DNA of 64,000 nt from Halioxenophilus sp033283405 (GTDB taxonomy: Bacteria; Pseudomonadota; Gammaproteobacteria; Pseudomonadales; Cellvibrionaceae). Positions 1 to 9,500 of this stretch are shown here, one piece after another (within the stretch, counting starts at the first letter, position 1; each line of letters begins with the position of its first letter). The notes under the pieces are model-generated. The model made no database searches. It was given only the letters and a program-made list of their open reading frames with translations, and was not told the DNA's origin. The DNA lies in contig NZ_JAWMQR010000002.1 of the NCBI RefSeq assembly GCF_033283405.1, forward strand, positions 372,001 to 436,000. The letters run 5' to 3'. The position numbers and the translations under genes are program-made.

Positions 1-38
1 TGTTGCCACCGCTTGTAACCGCCGTCAGTGACCACCTT

Positions 39-515
39 ATGTACAAACTGCTTACCAAACTCCTGCCCGCTTCTTTTGCACCACTCCTATTGGGCTTGGC
101 CACGGCCGCTGTCGGCGACAGCCAAAGCCTGTTGCTCGGCGCCTGGAACTGTAAGGGCGAGGTGCAACGGCCGGAGGGGAGCTACCGGGTAAACGCAGTG
201 GTACAGCTGGCCGAGGCCAGCGCCCTGATCAGCCAGGGCGAACTTTTTGTCTTCAGCCCCTGGCTCGGCAGCGAGATTCCCATGTCGTTCAAGGCCACCG
301 GCACTTGGGAGCTGAAAGAACAGACCCTGCACGGCAAACTTACCGAGGGCAATATCGCCACCGGCAACGCCTTTACCGATCAACTGGCCGATATTCTCGA
401 GCAGCAGATTCAGGCCTCGCCCAACTTCCGCGCCGAGATCACCCAGCTCAACCAGCGCTCGCTCACCTTTAAGCCCGAACAGACCAACCCGGTCACCTGC
501 CTGCGCGCCTCCTGA
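39..515 (+). CDS. Exported hypothetical protein, 158 aa
   Basis: The ATG at 39 begins a short basic segment and a hydrophobic stretch ending near residues 22-26 (LATAAVG), a likely Sec signal peptide, so the product should be periplasmic. An in-frame TTG at 3 would only add residues before the signal. The mature part is mixed alpha/beta with two cysteines (WNCKG near the start, TCLRAS at the end) that could form a disulfide. I do not recognise the family. The gene lies on its own, about 250 bp before the di-heme operon. Just after the stop is a 16-bp perfect palindrome (523-538) and a second small hairpin (539-556) with no U-run. Confidence 0.6.
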   Translation: MYKLLTKLLPASFAPLLLGLATAAVGDSQSLLLGAWNCKGEVQRPEGSYRVNAVVQLAEASALISQGELFVFSPWLGSEIPMSFKATGTWELKEQTLHGKLTEGNIATGNAFTDQLADILEQQIQASPNFRAEITQLNQRSLTFKPEQTNPVTCLRAS

Positions 516-522
516 GAAGCGC

Positions 523-556
523 CACCGATGGCCATCGGTAAGCTGCATGCACAGCT
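523..556. other. Palindrome plus hairpin after first gene
   Basis: ACCGATGGCCATCGGT (523-538) is a perfect palindrome, followed directly by AAGCTG-CATGCA-CAGCTT (539-556). There is no T-tract, so an intrinsic terminator is doubtful; a protein-binding site or weak 3' hairpin is possible. Confidence 0.35.
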
Positions 557-771
557 TGTGGGCATAGGGGTTATCCTAGGGCACAGCACCAGCCCGCCCG
601 GGCGGCCACTGAAGCGAGCCCTCACTTCGCGACACCCCTAAACTAGGTTGCCCACACCAATATCTGTCCAACAGGTCAGGAATTGGCTTGGTAATTGCTC
701 TTATCTCTCCGCTCATCGCGGGCAGAGCCCCCATTTGTAACCACCCACAACAGCAGTAGCCACAATTGAGT

Positions 772-3222
772 ATGAATCCTCCGCTCTTTCGCCCTGCCAA
801 CCGAAGCCGGCGGCCGGGCTTTAGTACACCCCTTGCCTTGGCAGCCGCCGTGCTACTGGGCAGTTTTACCAGTGCCCAGGCGGCCGCCACAGAAGCGGCC
901 GAAGACCAGGCCGATGACTTTCTCGAGGAGTACTGCTCCCGCTGCCACAACGATGAACGGCTGTCGGGCAATTGGTCGCTGTCGGCGGTCGACACCGGGG
1001 ATATCGCCCAGGGCGACGGCCTGGCCGAGTGGGAGGCGATACTGCGGGTGATCAACCGCGGCGAGATGCCGCCGGTCAAAAAGCGACAACCAAGCCCCGA
1101 GGAGCGCCAGGCCTTCACCGGTTGGCTGACTGCATCACTGGATGGCTACGCTGAGGCCCACCCCAACCCCGGCCGGGCGACGCTGCGCCGTCTGAACCGC
1201 ACCGAATACAGCAACGCCGTCAGCGAACTGCTGCAGCTGCCGGTGGATATTCGCGAGCAGCTGCCCACCGACGACAGCGGCTATGGCTTCGATAACATCG
1301 CCGATGTGCTGTCGGTGTCGCCCACATTAATGGACCGCTACATCGCCGTCGCCGGCAAGGTGAGCCGCCTGGCGGTGGGCACCGCCAACCCGGCCCCCTA
1401 TGTCACCACCTATGTACTGCCGAAGGATGGCTCCATCCTCAACCAGGGTATCCCCTCCTACGACTGGCGCATGAGCAACGACCTGCCGCTCAACTCCCGC
1501 GGCGGCGGCGCCTTGCACTACTACGCCCCTTATGATGGCGTTTATGAGCTGAGCGGTTACCTCAACGCCAACACCAACAACGAGACCGACCGTCTGGAGG
1601 CCAACCGCGTTAAATTGAAGGTGCCCCTCAGTGCCGGCCCACACAGCGTCGGCCTCACCTTCCGCAAGCAGCTGGGCTTGGATGAGCGGGTACAGGTACT
1701 GCACAACAGCACCGACGTGGTACCCCTGCCGACGGCGCCCCCCACCCAGCTCACTCTCGATTTTGTGGTGGATGGCGCCCGCGTCGGCCAGACCAGCGTC
1801 CCCTCCTATTACATGTCGGACCGCTACGCCCAGCACAACTTCCTGCGCGACGTGATTCAGATTGATGTCGATGGCCCCTACGAAGTGGGCGGCCCCGGCG
1901 ACACCCCCAGCAGGGAGAAGATCTTCAGCTGCCGGCCGGGCTTGTTTATGAGTGAGCGCCGCTGTGCCAGCAAGATCATCCGCCAGCTGGCGCGCGAGGC
2001 CTATCGCCGGCCGGTGACCGACGCCGACCTCGAACCGCTACTGGCGCTCTACCATCAGGCCGCCGACCAGGGCGACTTCGAAGAGGGGATCACCACCGCC
2101 ATTCAGGCGCTGCTGGTGTCACCCAATTTCCTCTTCCTTTATGAACAGGATCCAGCCAACGCCGCTCCCGGTAGCGTGCACCCCATCAACGACTTTGAGT
2201 TCGCCGCCCGCCTGGCGCTCTTTTTGTGGAGCAGCCTGCCCGACGAAGCGCTACTGAGCCTGGCCGAAAGTGGCCAACTGCGCGAGCCGGAAACCCTCGC
2301 CGCCGAACTGGAACGGATGCTGGCCGACCCCAAAGCCCGGGCTCTGCAGGAGAACTTCGCCGGCCAGTGGCTCTACCTGCGCAACCTGGAGTTCCACAAG
2401 GCCGACGTCTACGACTACCCCGCCTTCGATGCCCCCCTGCGCGAAGCGATGCGCCTGGAGAGCGAGCTCTACTTTGGCCACATAGTGCGCGAGAACCGCA
2501 GCATCATGGAGTTTATCCAAAGCGACTACACCTTCCTCAATGAGCGTCTGGCCGAGCACTACGGCATTACCGCGGTAAGCGGGCCGATGTTCCGCAAGGT
2601 GACCCTGCCGGCGGGACTGCCGCGCGGCGGCCTGCTCGGCCAGGCCAGCGTGCTGACGGTCACCTCCTACGCCAACCACACCAGTGTGGTGCGCCGGGGC
2701 AAGTGGATATTGGATAACCTGCTGGCGGCACCACCACCGCCACCACCGCCAGATGTCCCTGCCCTGGTCACCCAGCGCTCGGGCAAACTGTTGAGCGCCC
2801 GCGAGCAGCTGGCGATGCACAGCGAAGACCCGGCCTGCTCCTCCTGCCATGTGAAGATGGATCCGCTGGGGCTGTCGCTGGAGAACTTCGATGCCATCGG
2901 CAACTGGCGCACCGAGTTTGCCCAGCTGCCCATCGACGCCAGCGCGCAGATGCCCGATGGCACAGCTTTTGATGGCTTTGCCGGCCTGCAGAGGGTACTG
3001 CTGCAACGTAAACAGCAGCTTACCGAAGCCTTCACCCAGCGCCTGCTCACCTACGCCCTGGGCCGGGGGCTGGAGGCCTACGACCAACCCAAGGTACGCC
3101 AGATAGTGCAGGCCGCTGAAGCCGATGACTACCGCATGCACAGCATCCTGCTTGGCATTATCACCAGTGAACCATTCAACTACCGGAGGACGCCCGCGCA
3201 TGACCAAGTTGCCCAGCATTAA
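772..3222 (+). CDS. Di-heme DUF1592-family protein (DUF1587/1595/1592/1588/1585 architecture)
   Basis: An 816-aa exported protein. After a signal peptide (about residues 1-40) comes a c-type heme motif CSRCH in a cytochrome-like segment. The domains then follow the order known from planctomycete-type proteins: DUF1587 (LNRTEYSNAVSELL), DUF1595 (AREAYRRPVTDADL), DUF1592 (FEFAARLALFLWSSLPDE), DUF1588 (SVLTVTSYANHTSVVRRGKW, a run of seven prolines, then a second heme motif CSSCH) and DUF1585 at the C-terminus (QRLLTYALGRGLE). The biochemical role of this family is unknown to me; covalent heme and export imply periplasmic redox chemistry. ATG 772 was preferred to the TTG at 766 because the signal peptide starts there. 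It overlaps the next gene by 23 bp, so the two are probably translated together. Confidence 0.9.
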   Translation: MNPPLFRPANRSRRPGFSTPLALAAAVLLGSFTSAQAAATEAAEDQADDFLEEYCSRCHNDERLSGNWSLSAVDTGDIAQGDGLAEWEAILRVINRGEMPPVKKRQPSPEERQAFTGWLTASLDGYAEAHPNPGRATLRRLNRTEYSNAVSELLQLPVDIREQLPTDDSGYGFDNIADVLSVSPTLMDRYIAVAGKVSRLAVGTANPAPYVTTYVLPKDGSILNQGIPSYDWRMSNDLPLNSRGGGALHYYAPYDGVYELSGYLNANTNNETDRLEANRVKLKVPLSAGPHSVGLTFRKQLGLDERVQVLHNSTDVVPLPTAPPTQLTLDFVVDGARVGQTSVPSYYMSDRYAQHNFLRDVIQIDVDGPYEVGGPGDTPSREKIFSCRPGLFMSERRCASKIIRQLAREAYRRPVTDADLEPLLALYHQAADQGDFEEGITTAIQALLVSPNFLFLYEQDPANAAPGSVHPINDFEFAARLALFLWSSLPDEALLSLAESGQLREPETLAAELERMLADPKARALQENFAGQWLYLRNLEFHKADVYDYPAFDAPLREAMRLESELYFGHIVRENRSIMEFIQSDYTFLNERLAEHYGITAVSGPMFRKVTLPAGLPRGGLLGQASVLTVTSYANHTSVVRRGKWILDNLLAAPPPPPPPDVPALVTQRSGKLLSAREQLAMHSEDPACSSCHVKMDPLGLSLENFDAIGNWRTEFAQLPIDASAQMPDGTAFDGFAGLQRVLLQRKQQLTEAFTQRLLTYALGRGLEAYDQPKVRQIVQAAEADDYRMHSILLGIITSEPFNYRRTPAHDQVAQH

Positions 3223-4525
3223 CCGTCGCACCTTTCTGCGTGGCGTTGGTGCCACCATCGCCCTGCCGGCGATGGAGTCGCTGTTGCCCAACTACGCCCA
3301 GGCTGCCCAAGGCGCCAAACGGCTGAGTGTGTTCTACATTCCCAACGGCCTGCGTATGCCCATGTTTACGCCAGCTGAAGTGGGCGCCAACTACGCCCTA
3401 ACGCCACTGTTGCAGCCCCTGGCCCAACACCGACAGAGCTTCTCAGTGATCACCGGCCTGGCCCACTACAACGCCAACGCCCTGGGCGATGGCCCCGGCA
3501 GCCACGGCCGCAGCTGTGGCGCCTACCTGACCGGCGCCCACCCCAAACGCACCGAAGGCGCCGATATCTACTGTGGTATCTCCATGGACCAGGTGGCCGC
3601 CAATGCCATTGGCCAATCGACACAACTGGCTTCGCTGGAGCTCGGCATCGAACCGCCCAGTCTGCTCGGCAGTTGCGATGTCGGCTACAGCTGCACCTAC
3701 ACCAACACCTTAAGCTGGCGCAGCCCCACCGCGCCCATGCCCGTCACGGTGAAGCCGCGCGACGCCTTTGAGCGGCTGTTTGGCGACAGCGGCCTGGATG
3801 AGCAGAGCCGCCAGCAGCGACTGGCCACCAAGGCCAGTATTCTCGACTTTGTTATGGCCGACGCCGCCCGCCTCTCGCCACGCCTGGGCGCCAACGACCG
3901 GCGCAAGCTGGAGGAGTATATGGAGTCGATTCGGGCGGTGGAGAAACGCATCGAAAAGGCGAGCGCCCAGAGCGCCGACATCGATACCGGCAATCTGGTA
4001 CTGCCGGCCGGGCTACCCAACGATTTTGAAGAGCACGTGCACCTGATGATCGACCTGCAGGTGCTGGCGTTGCAGAGCGACATGACCCGGGTGGTCACCT
4101 TTATGATGGGCCGCGAGCTGAGCAACCGCGCCTACCCGGAGATTGGTGTGCCCGACTCCCATCACAGTCTCAGTCACCACGGCGAAGACCCCGCCAAAGT
4201 GGCCAAGCTGATCAAAATTAACCAGCTGCACCTGCAGCAGTTTGGCTATCTGCTCGAGCGCCTGAGCAACACCGCCGATGGCGAGGGCAGCCTGCTCGAC
4301 ACCACCCTGGTATTTGGTGGTGCCAGCCTGGGTGAGCCCAACGCCCACGACAATATGGACCTGCCCGCCCTGGTGGCCGGTGGTGGCATTGCCGGCAACC
4401 GCCACCTGGCGCTGGCCAAGGATACCCCCATGTGCAACCTGATGCTGACCCTGCTGCAGGGGTTGGGTGTACCCGCCGAGCAGTTTGGTGACAGCAGCGC
4501 CAACCTGCCGCAACTGTTCAGCTAG
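3200..4525 (+). CDS. Tat-exported DUF1552 protein
   Basis: A 441-aa protein of the DUF1552 family, the regular partner of DUF1592-type proteins. The N-terminus NRRTFLRGVGATIALPAM is a twin-arginine signal followed by a hydrophobic segment, implying folded export. Typical family stretches include FYIPNGLRMPMF, a GSHGRSCGAYLTG segment and a His-rich PDSHHSLSHHGED motif that could bind metal. The start at 3200 has a GGAGG Shine-Dalgarno at about 3185 and lies inside the end of the upstream gene; upstream in-frame starts would bury the Tat motif. Its fold resembles sulfatase-like DUF1501 proteins (inference). Function unproven. Confidence 0.88.
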   Translation: MTKLPSINRRTFLRGVGATIALPAMESLLPNYAQAAQGAKRLSVFYIPNGLRMPMFTPAEVGANYALTPLLQPLAQHRQSFSVITGLAHYNANALGDGPGSHGRSCGAYLTGAHPKRTEGADIYCGISMDQVAANAIGQSTQLASLELGIEPPSLLGSCDVGYSCTYTNTLSWRSPTAPMPVTVKPRDAFERLFGDSGLDEQSRQQRLATKASILDFVMADAARLSPRLGANDRRKLEEYMESIRAVEKRIEKASAQSADIDTGNLVLPAGLPNDFEEHVHLMIDLQVLALQSDMTRVVTFMMGRELSNRAYPEIGVPDSHHSLSHHGEDPAKVAKLIKINQLHLQQFGYLLERLSNTADGEGSLLDTTLVFGGASLGEPNAHDNMDLPALVAGGGIAGNRHLALAKDTPMCNLMLTLLQGLGVPAEQFGDSSANLPQLFS

Positions 4526-4535
4526 AGGCCACCCC

Positions 4536-5885
4536 ATGCAGAAACAGCTACGACACCTCGCCCTGGCGGCCGGCCTTACCGTGCTGGCCAGCAGCGTGGT
4601 ACCCGCGGCCAATGCCGCCAAACCCGCCGCCGACCAACAACTGCTGGCCGCCGTGCAGCACGCCGATCTGAACCAGGCACAACAGGCCCTGGCTGCCGGT
4701 GCCGATGCCAACCACCTGCAACCGGATGGCTCCAGCCTGCTGGCCTGGGCGGTGGACAGCCAGTACCCCGCCATGGTGCAGCTGCTGCTGGCCAAGGGTG
4801 CCGACCCCAACCGCCACAACCCGGAGCTGCCGAGCTTCAGCCCGCTGCTGCTCGCCTGTGAACGTGGCGACATAAAAATCGTGGCGCAGCTGCTGGCCGC
4901 CGGTGCCGATGTCAGCGCCAGCAGCGAAACCGGCATCGCGCCGCTCGCCCTCTGTGCCGCCCATACCGACGCCGCCACCGTAGCGGCGCTGCTGGCGCTG
5001 GGCGCCCAGGTCGATGCCAGTGACCAGGCTGGCCAGAGCGCACTGATGCACGCAGCCGCCGCCGGCAACAGCGCGGTGGTGAGCCAGCTGTTGGCCAAAG
5101 GCGCCGACGCCAACCGCACCACCGAGGCCGGTTCCACCCCCTTGATGTTCGCCCTTAAGAGCAGCACCGACGAGGCCGCCCTGCAACTCCTCGCCAGTGG
5201 TGCCGACGCCAGTTACACCGCCCCGGATGGGACCACCATGGTGCAGCTGGCCATGTACCAGCAGCAGTACGCCCTGGCGGCCCGCTTTATAGAGCAGGGG
5301 GTCGACCTCAACGCCTACGACCGCAACGGCAATCAACTGCTGCACGCCGCCATCCGCGCCCATCAGCCTGAGCTGGTGCAACTGCTGCTGGCCAAGGGGG
5401 CCGACGCCAACGCCCTCACCGGCAAATCCAAAGTCACCTGGCGCTACGAGGTGAACTTCACCGCCCGCCCCTACCTGGTCTACGCCCAGTCGCCACTGCT
5501 GCTGGCGGCGCAATCCGGCCAGGTGGCGGTGATGCGCATGCTGGTCGACGCCGGCTGTGACACCCGCTTCACCAGTGACGACGGCAACAACGTGGTACTG
5601 GCCAGCGCACAAAGCAATGCCGCCAGCCTCGCCTATGCCCTTGAACTGCAACCCGATGCCAATGTCACAAACCAACTCGGCCAGACGCCGCTGCACCGGC
5701 TGTTGAGTATCGGCACCGATTCGGGCATCACCAACGACGACATCGCCGCCATGCTGCGGCTGTTGGCCAAGCAGGGGGCGCGCACCGATATCGCCGACCA
5801 CGGCGGCAGCACCGCCGCCGAGTTGGGCTCGCGTGAACAGTACCGCTCCCAGGCGGACTTTCTGGCCGTATTTTCCAATAATTGA
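4536..5885 (+). CDS. Exported ankyrin-repeat protein
   Basis: A 449-aa protein with a signal peptide (LALAAGLTVLASSVVPAANA) followed by about eleven ankyrin repeats running almost to the C-terminus. Repeats show the usual consensus, e.g. GSTPLMFAL, VVSQLLAKGADAN and ELVQLLLAKGADAN. One repeat region (KSKVTWRYEVNFTARPYLVYAQ) carries an insertion. It starts 10 bp after the DUF1552 stop with an AGAGG ribosome site. Ankyrin solenoids bind protein partners; here the likely partners are the two upstream redox proteins in the periplasm (inference from the operon). Confidence 0.9.
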   Translation: MQKQLRHLALAAGLTVLASSVVPAANAAKPAADQQLLAAVQHADLNQAQQALAAGADANHLQPDGSSLLAWAVDSQYPAMVQLLLAKGADPNRHNPELPSFSPLLLACERGDIKIVAQLLAAGADVSASSETGIAPLALCAAHTDAATVAALLALGAQVDASDQAGQSALMHAAAAGNSAVVSQLLAKGADANRTTEAGSTPLMFALKSSTDEAALQLLASGADASYTAPDGTTMVQLAMYQQQYALAARFIEQGVDLNAYDRNGNQLLHAAIRAHQPELVQLLLAKGADANALTGKSKVTWRYEVNFTARPYLVYAQSPLLLAAQSGQVAVMRMLVDAGCDTRFTSDDGNNVVLASAQSNAASLAYALELQPDANVTNQLGQTPLHRLLSIGTDSGITNDDIAAMLRLLAKQGARTDIADHGGSTAAELGSREQYRSQADFLAVFSNN

Positions 5886-5894
5886 GGACGATTT

Positions 5895-6374
5895 ATGATG
5901 TTGAACAAACGCAAGCTGGCCGGTTTTCCCACCGCGTTAGTGATGGCCGGAGGCTTGTTGGCCAGTGCCGCCACCTGTTTCGCCGCCAGTGATATGGAGT
6001 CGCTGATCGATGAGCGTCAACAGGGGTTTAAAGCCATGGGCAAGGGGATGAAAGCCCTGAACAAAGGCCTAAAGGCCGATGAGTTGAACCTGGCCGAACT
6101 GGCCGCCGCCGCCAGCGCCATCGCCGATAACGCCGGCAAAATTGATGGCTGGTTCCCGGCCGGCAGTGGTATGGAGAGTGGCGTCGAGACCGAAGCGCTG
6201 GACTACATCTGGAAGAACAACAGCAAATTCACCAGCATCACCGCCGATATGGTTACCGCCGCCAAGGCGTTGCTGGCCGCCACCGAGGGCGGTGACGCCG
6301 GCGCGATTCAGAACGCCCTGGGTGAAGCCGGTAAGTCGTGCAAGGCCTGTCACAACAGCTTCCGCGAAGATTAA
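5895..6374 (+). CDS. Class II c-type cytochrome (cytochrome c' like)
   Basis: A 159-aa exported protein with signal peptide (VMAGGLLASAATCFA) and a C-terminal heme motif CKACHNSF, the arrangement of class II cytochromes c (four-helix bundle with heme attached near the C-terminus). It begins 9 bp after the ankyrin gene, preceded by GAGGA. Tandem ATGs lie at 5895 and 5898; either may be used. As last gene of the operon it is the likely soluble electron carrier for the DUF1592/DUF1552 pair (inference). No clear intrinsic terminator follows; the next gene is convergent. Confidence 0.85.
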   Translation: MMLNKRKLAGFPTALVMAGGLLASAATCFAASDMESLIDERQQGFKAMGKGMKALNKGLKADELNLAELAAAASAIADNAGKIDGWFPAGSGMESGVETEALDYIWKNNSKFTSITADMVTAAKALLAATEGGDAGAIQNALGEAGKSCKACHNSFRED

Positions 6375-6434
6375 GTGGCCGCCGGAGCGGCAGAGCTGCC
6401 GCCCCGGCATCCCGCTGCCAAAACCGCCGCGTCT

Positions 6435-6466
6435 ATCCCACTCTCCTGTCATCCCACTCTCCTGTC
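6435..6466. repeat. 16-bp tandem duplication
   Basis: ATCCCACTCTCCTGTC occurs twice head to tail between two convergent genes, followed by ACACACTCC. Nothing else is seen in this short gap. Confidence 0.7.
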
Positions 6467-6518
6467 ACACACTCCTTTTTAACCGGCACTCCGAGCCTCG
6501 CTACTGTCTCAAGTATCG

Positions 6519-9500
6519 CTACTGAAAGGCCTTCAATAACTGATTGAACTCCGCCAGCCGGTCGATATCCACCCGCTTATCGCCATTACACCAGGCGCGG
6601 TAGTCGGCATCGAAATGGTCGATCGCCTGTGGCAGCGCTTGTGCCACTTCGCTGTAGAGCTCGGCCGGCAGCCAGGCTTTGAAATCATTCACCAAGCTGT
6701 CGATGAACTGCTCCCGGGGGAGCTCGGGGGCCGGCTTGCTGGTGTAGCGTTGCAGCAGCCGCTCCTGCTCAGCCTCATCGGTCAGCCCCAGGCTACGCAG
6801 GGCATAGACCACCACCAGCTGGCCCAGCTCGGCGTAGGCCAGCGGCTCGACCAGGGCACTCTTATAGAGGTTGACCATGCGCAGCAGATTGGTGGAGCGG
6901 CGCACCTGGCGTGGCGTGTTGCGCAAGCCGGCCAGGGAGTGGTTAAAGGCCTTGAGTATCTTTTTAAAATCTTCGGTGTCGTCCGGCTGCTGCCACTGGT
7001 CGGCCTTAATCAGCAGCGGCAGCACAAAGCCCGCCAGGCCGATAATGGCCGCGATCAACCAGGGCCAGAGCGTGTTGCTGGGGGCCGCTTCCTGGCGCAG
7101 CCGCAGGGGGCTATTGGCCGCCGGTGCGGGTTCGGTGGGGTAGTCCTGAGTTACCTCGCTGGCGCTGGCTGTTGCCTCCGCCGCCGGCGCCACATCAGTC
7201 GCGCTGCTCGCCGGCCCGCTGGCCACCAGCAGCGACTTGGGCTCGGCCAACAGGGTGGGGTTGATCACCGTCAGGTTCTGCCAGAGTACGGTCAAAAGCC
7301 CGGCCACCAGCAGCCAAACCGCCAGGCCGAAGGTCAGGTCCAAGCCCTTGATCAACCCCTGCCAGTGCCGCTTCGCCTTCTGCTCCTGCAGCAGGGGCGA
7401 CTCCGTCGCCGCCTTTTCGTTATCGATCAATGCCTGGTAGTTGTCCACCACCTTGGGGGTAAAGACCACGTTGATCATCTTGTGCAGGTAGAGCTTGGCG
7501 GTTTTGCCGCTGCCACCGTGTACCTCCTGCAGCTGCTTCTCCAGATGCCTGGCCACCCGTTCGTAATCCATGCCCAGCACAAAAAAAGCTTCGCGGTTAT
7601 CCGAGGAGAGCATGTTCAACACCTCCATCAGCTCGTGCAGCTTTTCCCGGTGCATACGGTCGAGGTCGTCGATAAAGATCACCAGCGAGTGGGAGCGGGT
7701 CATCTTCAGCGCCCAGGCGATATCAATTAAACGTTGCTTAACGGCGATAATGGCGGAGGGGTTTTTCTCGGCGGCGGCGTCGAGTGTGGATTTAAAACGC
7801 AGGCCAAAACCAAACACCCCCAGGGTGTTAAACAGGGTCACCACCGCGCCGATAAAGGTGCCCAGAAAAATCAGGGTGGGCGCCAGCTTCTGCTGGGCAA
7901 CATGAAAGATATAGGGCAGGCCGGTGCCCAGCTCTTGGTTGAAGTGCTGCAGCAAAATAAATTGGCAGTTATCGGGCAGCACAATCGCTTTGGGCGCGGC
8001 CTCGCCGCTGCCTGCCGGCAGGCCCAGCAGCGGCTTAAAGGTGATCTCGTTGAGCAGGTCACGGCGCTGCTCAAAGGCCTCGCCCTGCAGCTGGCGCCAG
8101 GGGCAGCTCTCCCCGTCCGGCGTCAGCGCCATTAATTCGGCCACGTGCTGATCGGAGAAGAAAAACGGCTGGCTCAGATGCTCTGAGAAGATCTCGGCAC
8201 GCACACTCTCGCTGTGGTAGAGGCTGAGCGCAAAGGAGGCGATGGCCAGCGACAGGCCAAATACCAACAGGTGGTAGAGCTGCAGTTTTTTCACCGCCAG
8301 GGCCAGGCGGAAGGCGAGGCCACGAAGGGTCCATAAGCGGGGGATGCCCTGCTCACCCATGGCCTTCACCAGGCCGCTCAACAGGTTGAGATCCTGGTGG
8401 TGCCAGGCGTTAAACCAGACCGGGGCAAAGCCGGTGCGCTGCAGGTCCTCGGCGATCATCCCCATCAGCGAACTCTTACCGGAACCCCAGTCGCCGGAGA
8501 TAGCCAGGGTAAAGGGCTTGGACTGCGCCCGGTTGCGGATGAAGGTGCTCAGTGCCAACGCCACCGGCGCCCGGTTGAGGCGATCGTCGGCCAGCCGGTT
8601 AATGGCCCGATCGCTGATAAATTCGTTGCTGGCGTTGGGCTGGCTGCCGTTAGCATTGCCGGGTACAGCACTCTCATCCGCCCGGTGCGTGCGCTTCACC
8701 TCCACCTCGCCCTGGACGAAACGGTCACGCAGCAACTGCCAGACCATCGCCAACAGTGCCACCGCCGCCAGAGCCAACAACAACAGCACCAGCGGTGAGG
8801 GAGAGCGGCGGTAGCCGGCATAGGCGCGCCAACTCAAGCCGTCGTCGCTGGTGAGAATATCCTGTTCCCCCACCGCCACAAATTGCCGGCCATCGTAGGC
8901 GACACTGCGTAAGGTGGCAGATTGATCCGGGTTATCGGCCTCCTGCCAGGTGGTGCCGTCGGGGCTTGTCAGAATCGTCTCGCCCACCGCAATCCAAAGC
9001 CCGGCGCCACGGGCAATGCCGTGCAACCAGCCATACTGATCCTGCGCCACCTGCTGCTGCCAGCTGTTGCCATCGCTGCTACTGACCAGGGAACCCTCAT
9101 CCAGCCCCAGCCAGAGGCCGGCGTCACCCAGCAGCTGGTAGAAGTTGAGTGAGCCCGCCGTGCGGCTCTGCCACTGCCGACCATCGCCACTATCGACCAA
9201 CGTGCCCTTGCCACCGGCCAGCCAACGCTGGCCGTTATAGGCCACGGTTTTGATATCGATAATCTGGCGGGTCGCGGGCAGGCTGGTATTCGCCCAGTTC
9301 AGGCCATCGTCACTGCCAAGCAGGCGGTCGCCGTTAACCGCAAACCAACTGCCACCACCGCTGGCCACCTGGCTGATGCGCCCCATCTGGCCTTTGAAGC
9401 TGGCCCGTTGCCAACTGCGGCCATCGCTGCTGTAGAGCAGATCTTTAAGCCCACCAGCCACCCACTGCTCACCATCGCTGGCCACCCCGAGCATGACATC

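Noticed and set aside
6435..6466. Two CTGTCA words resembling a Pho box
   Set aside because: Spacing is 16 bp rather than 11 bp and the site lies between two convergent gene ends, so it cannot serve a promoter in the usual way; it is a simple duplication.
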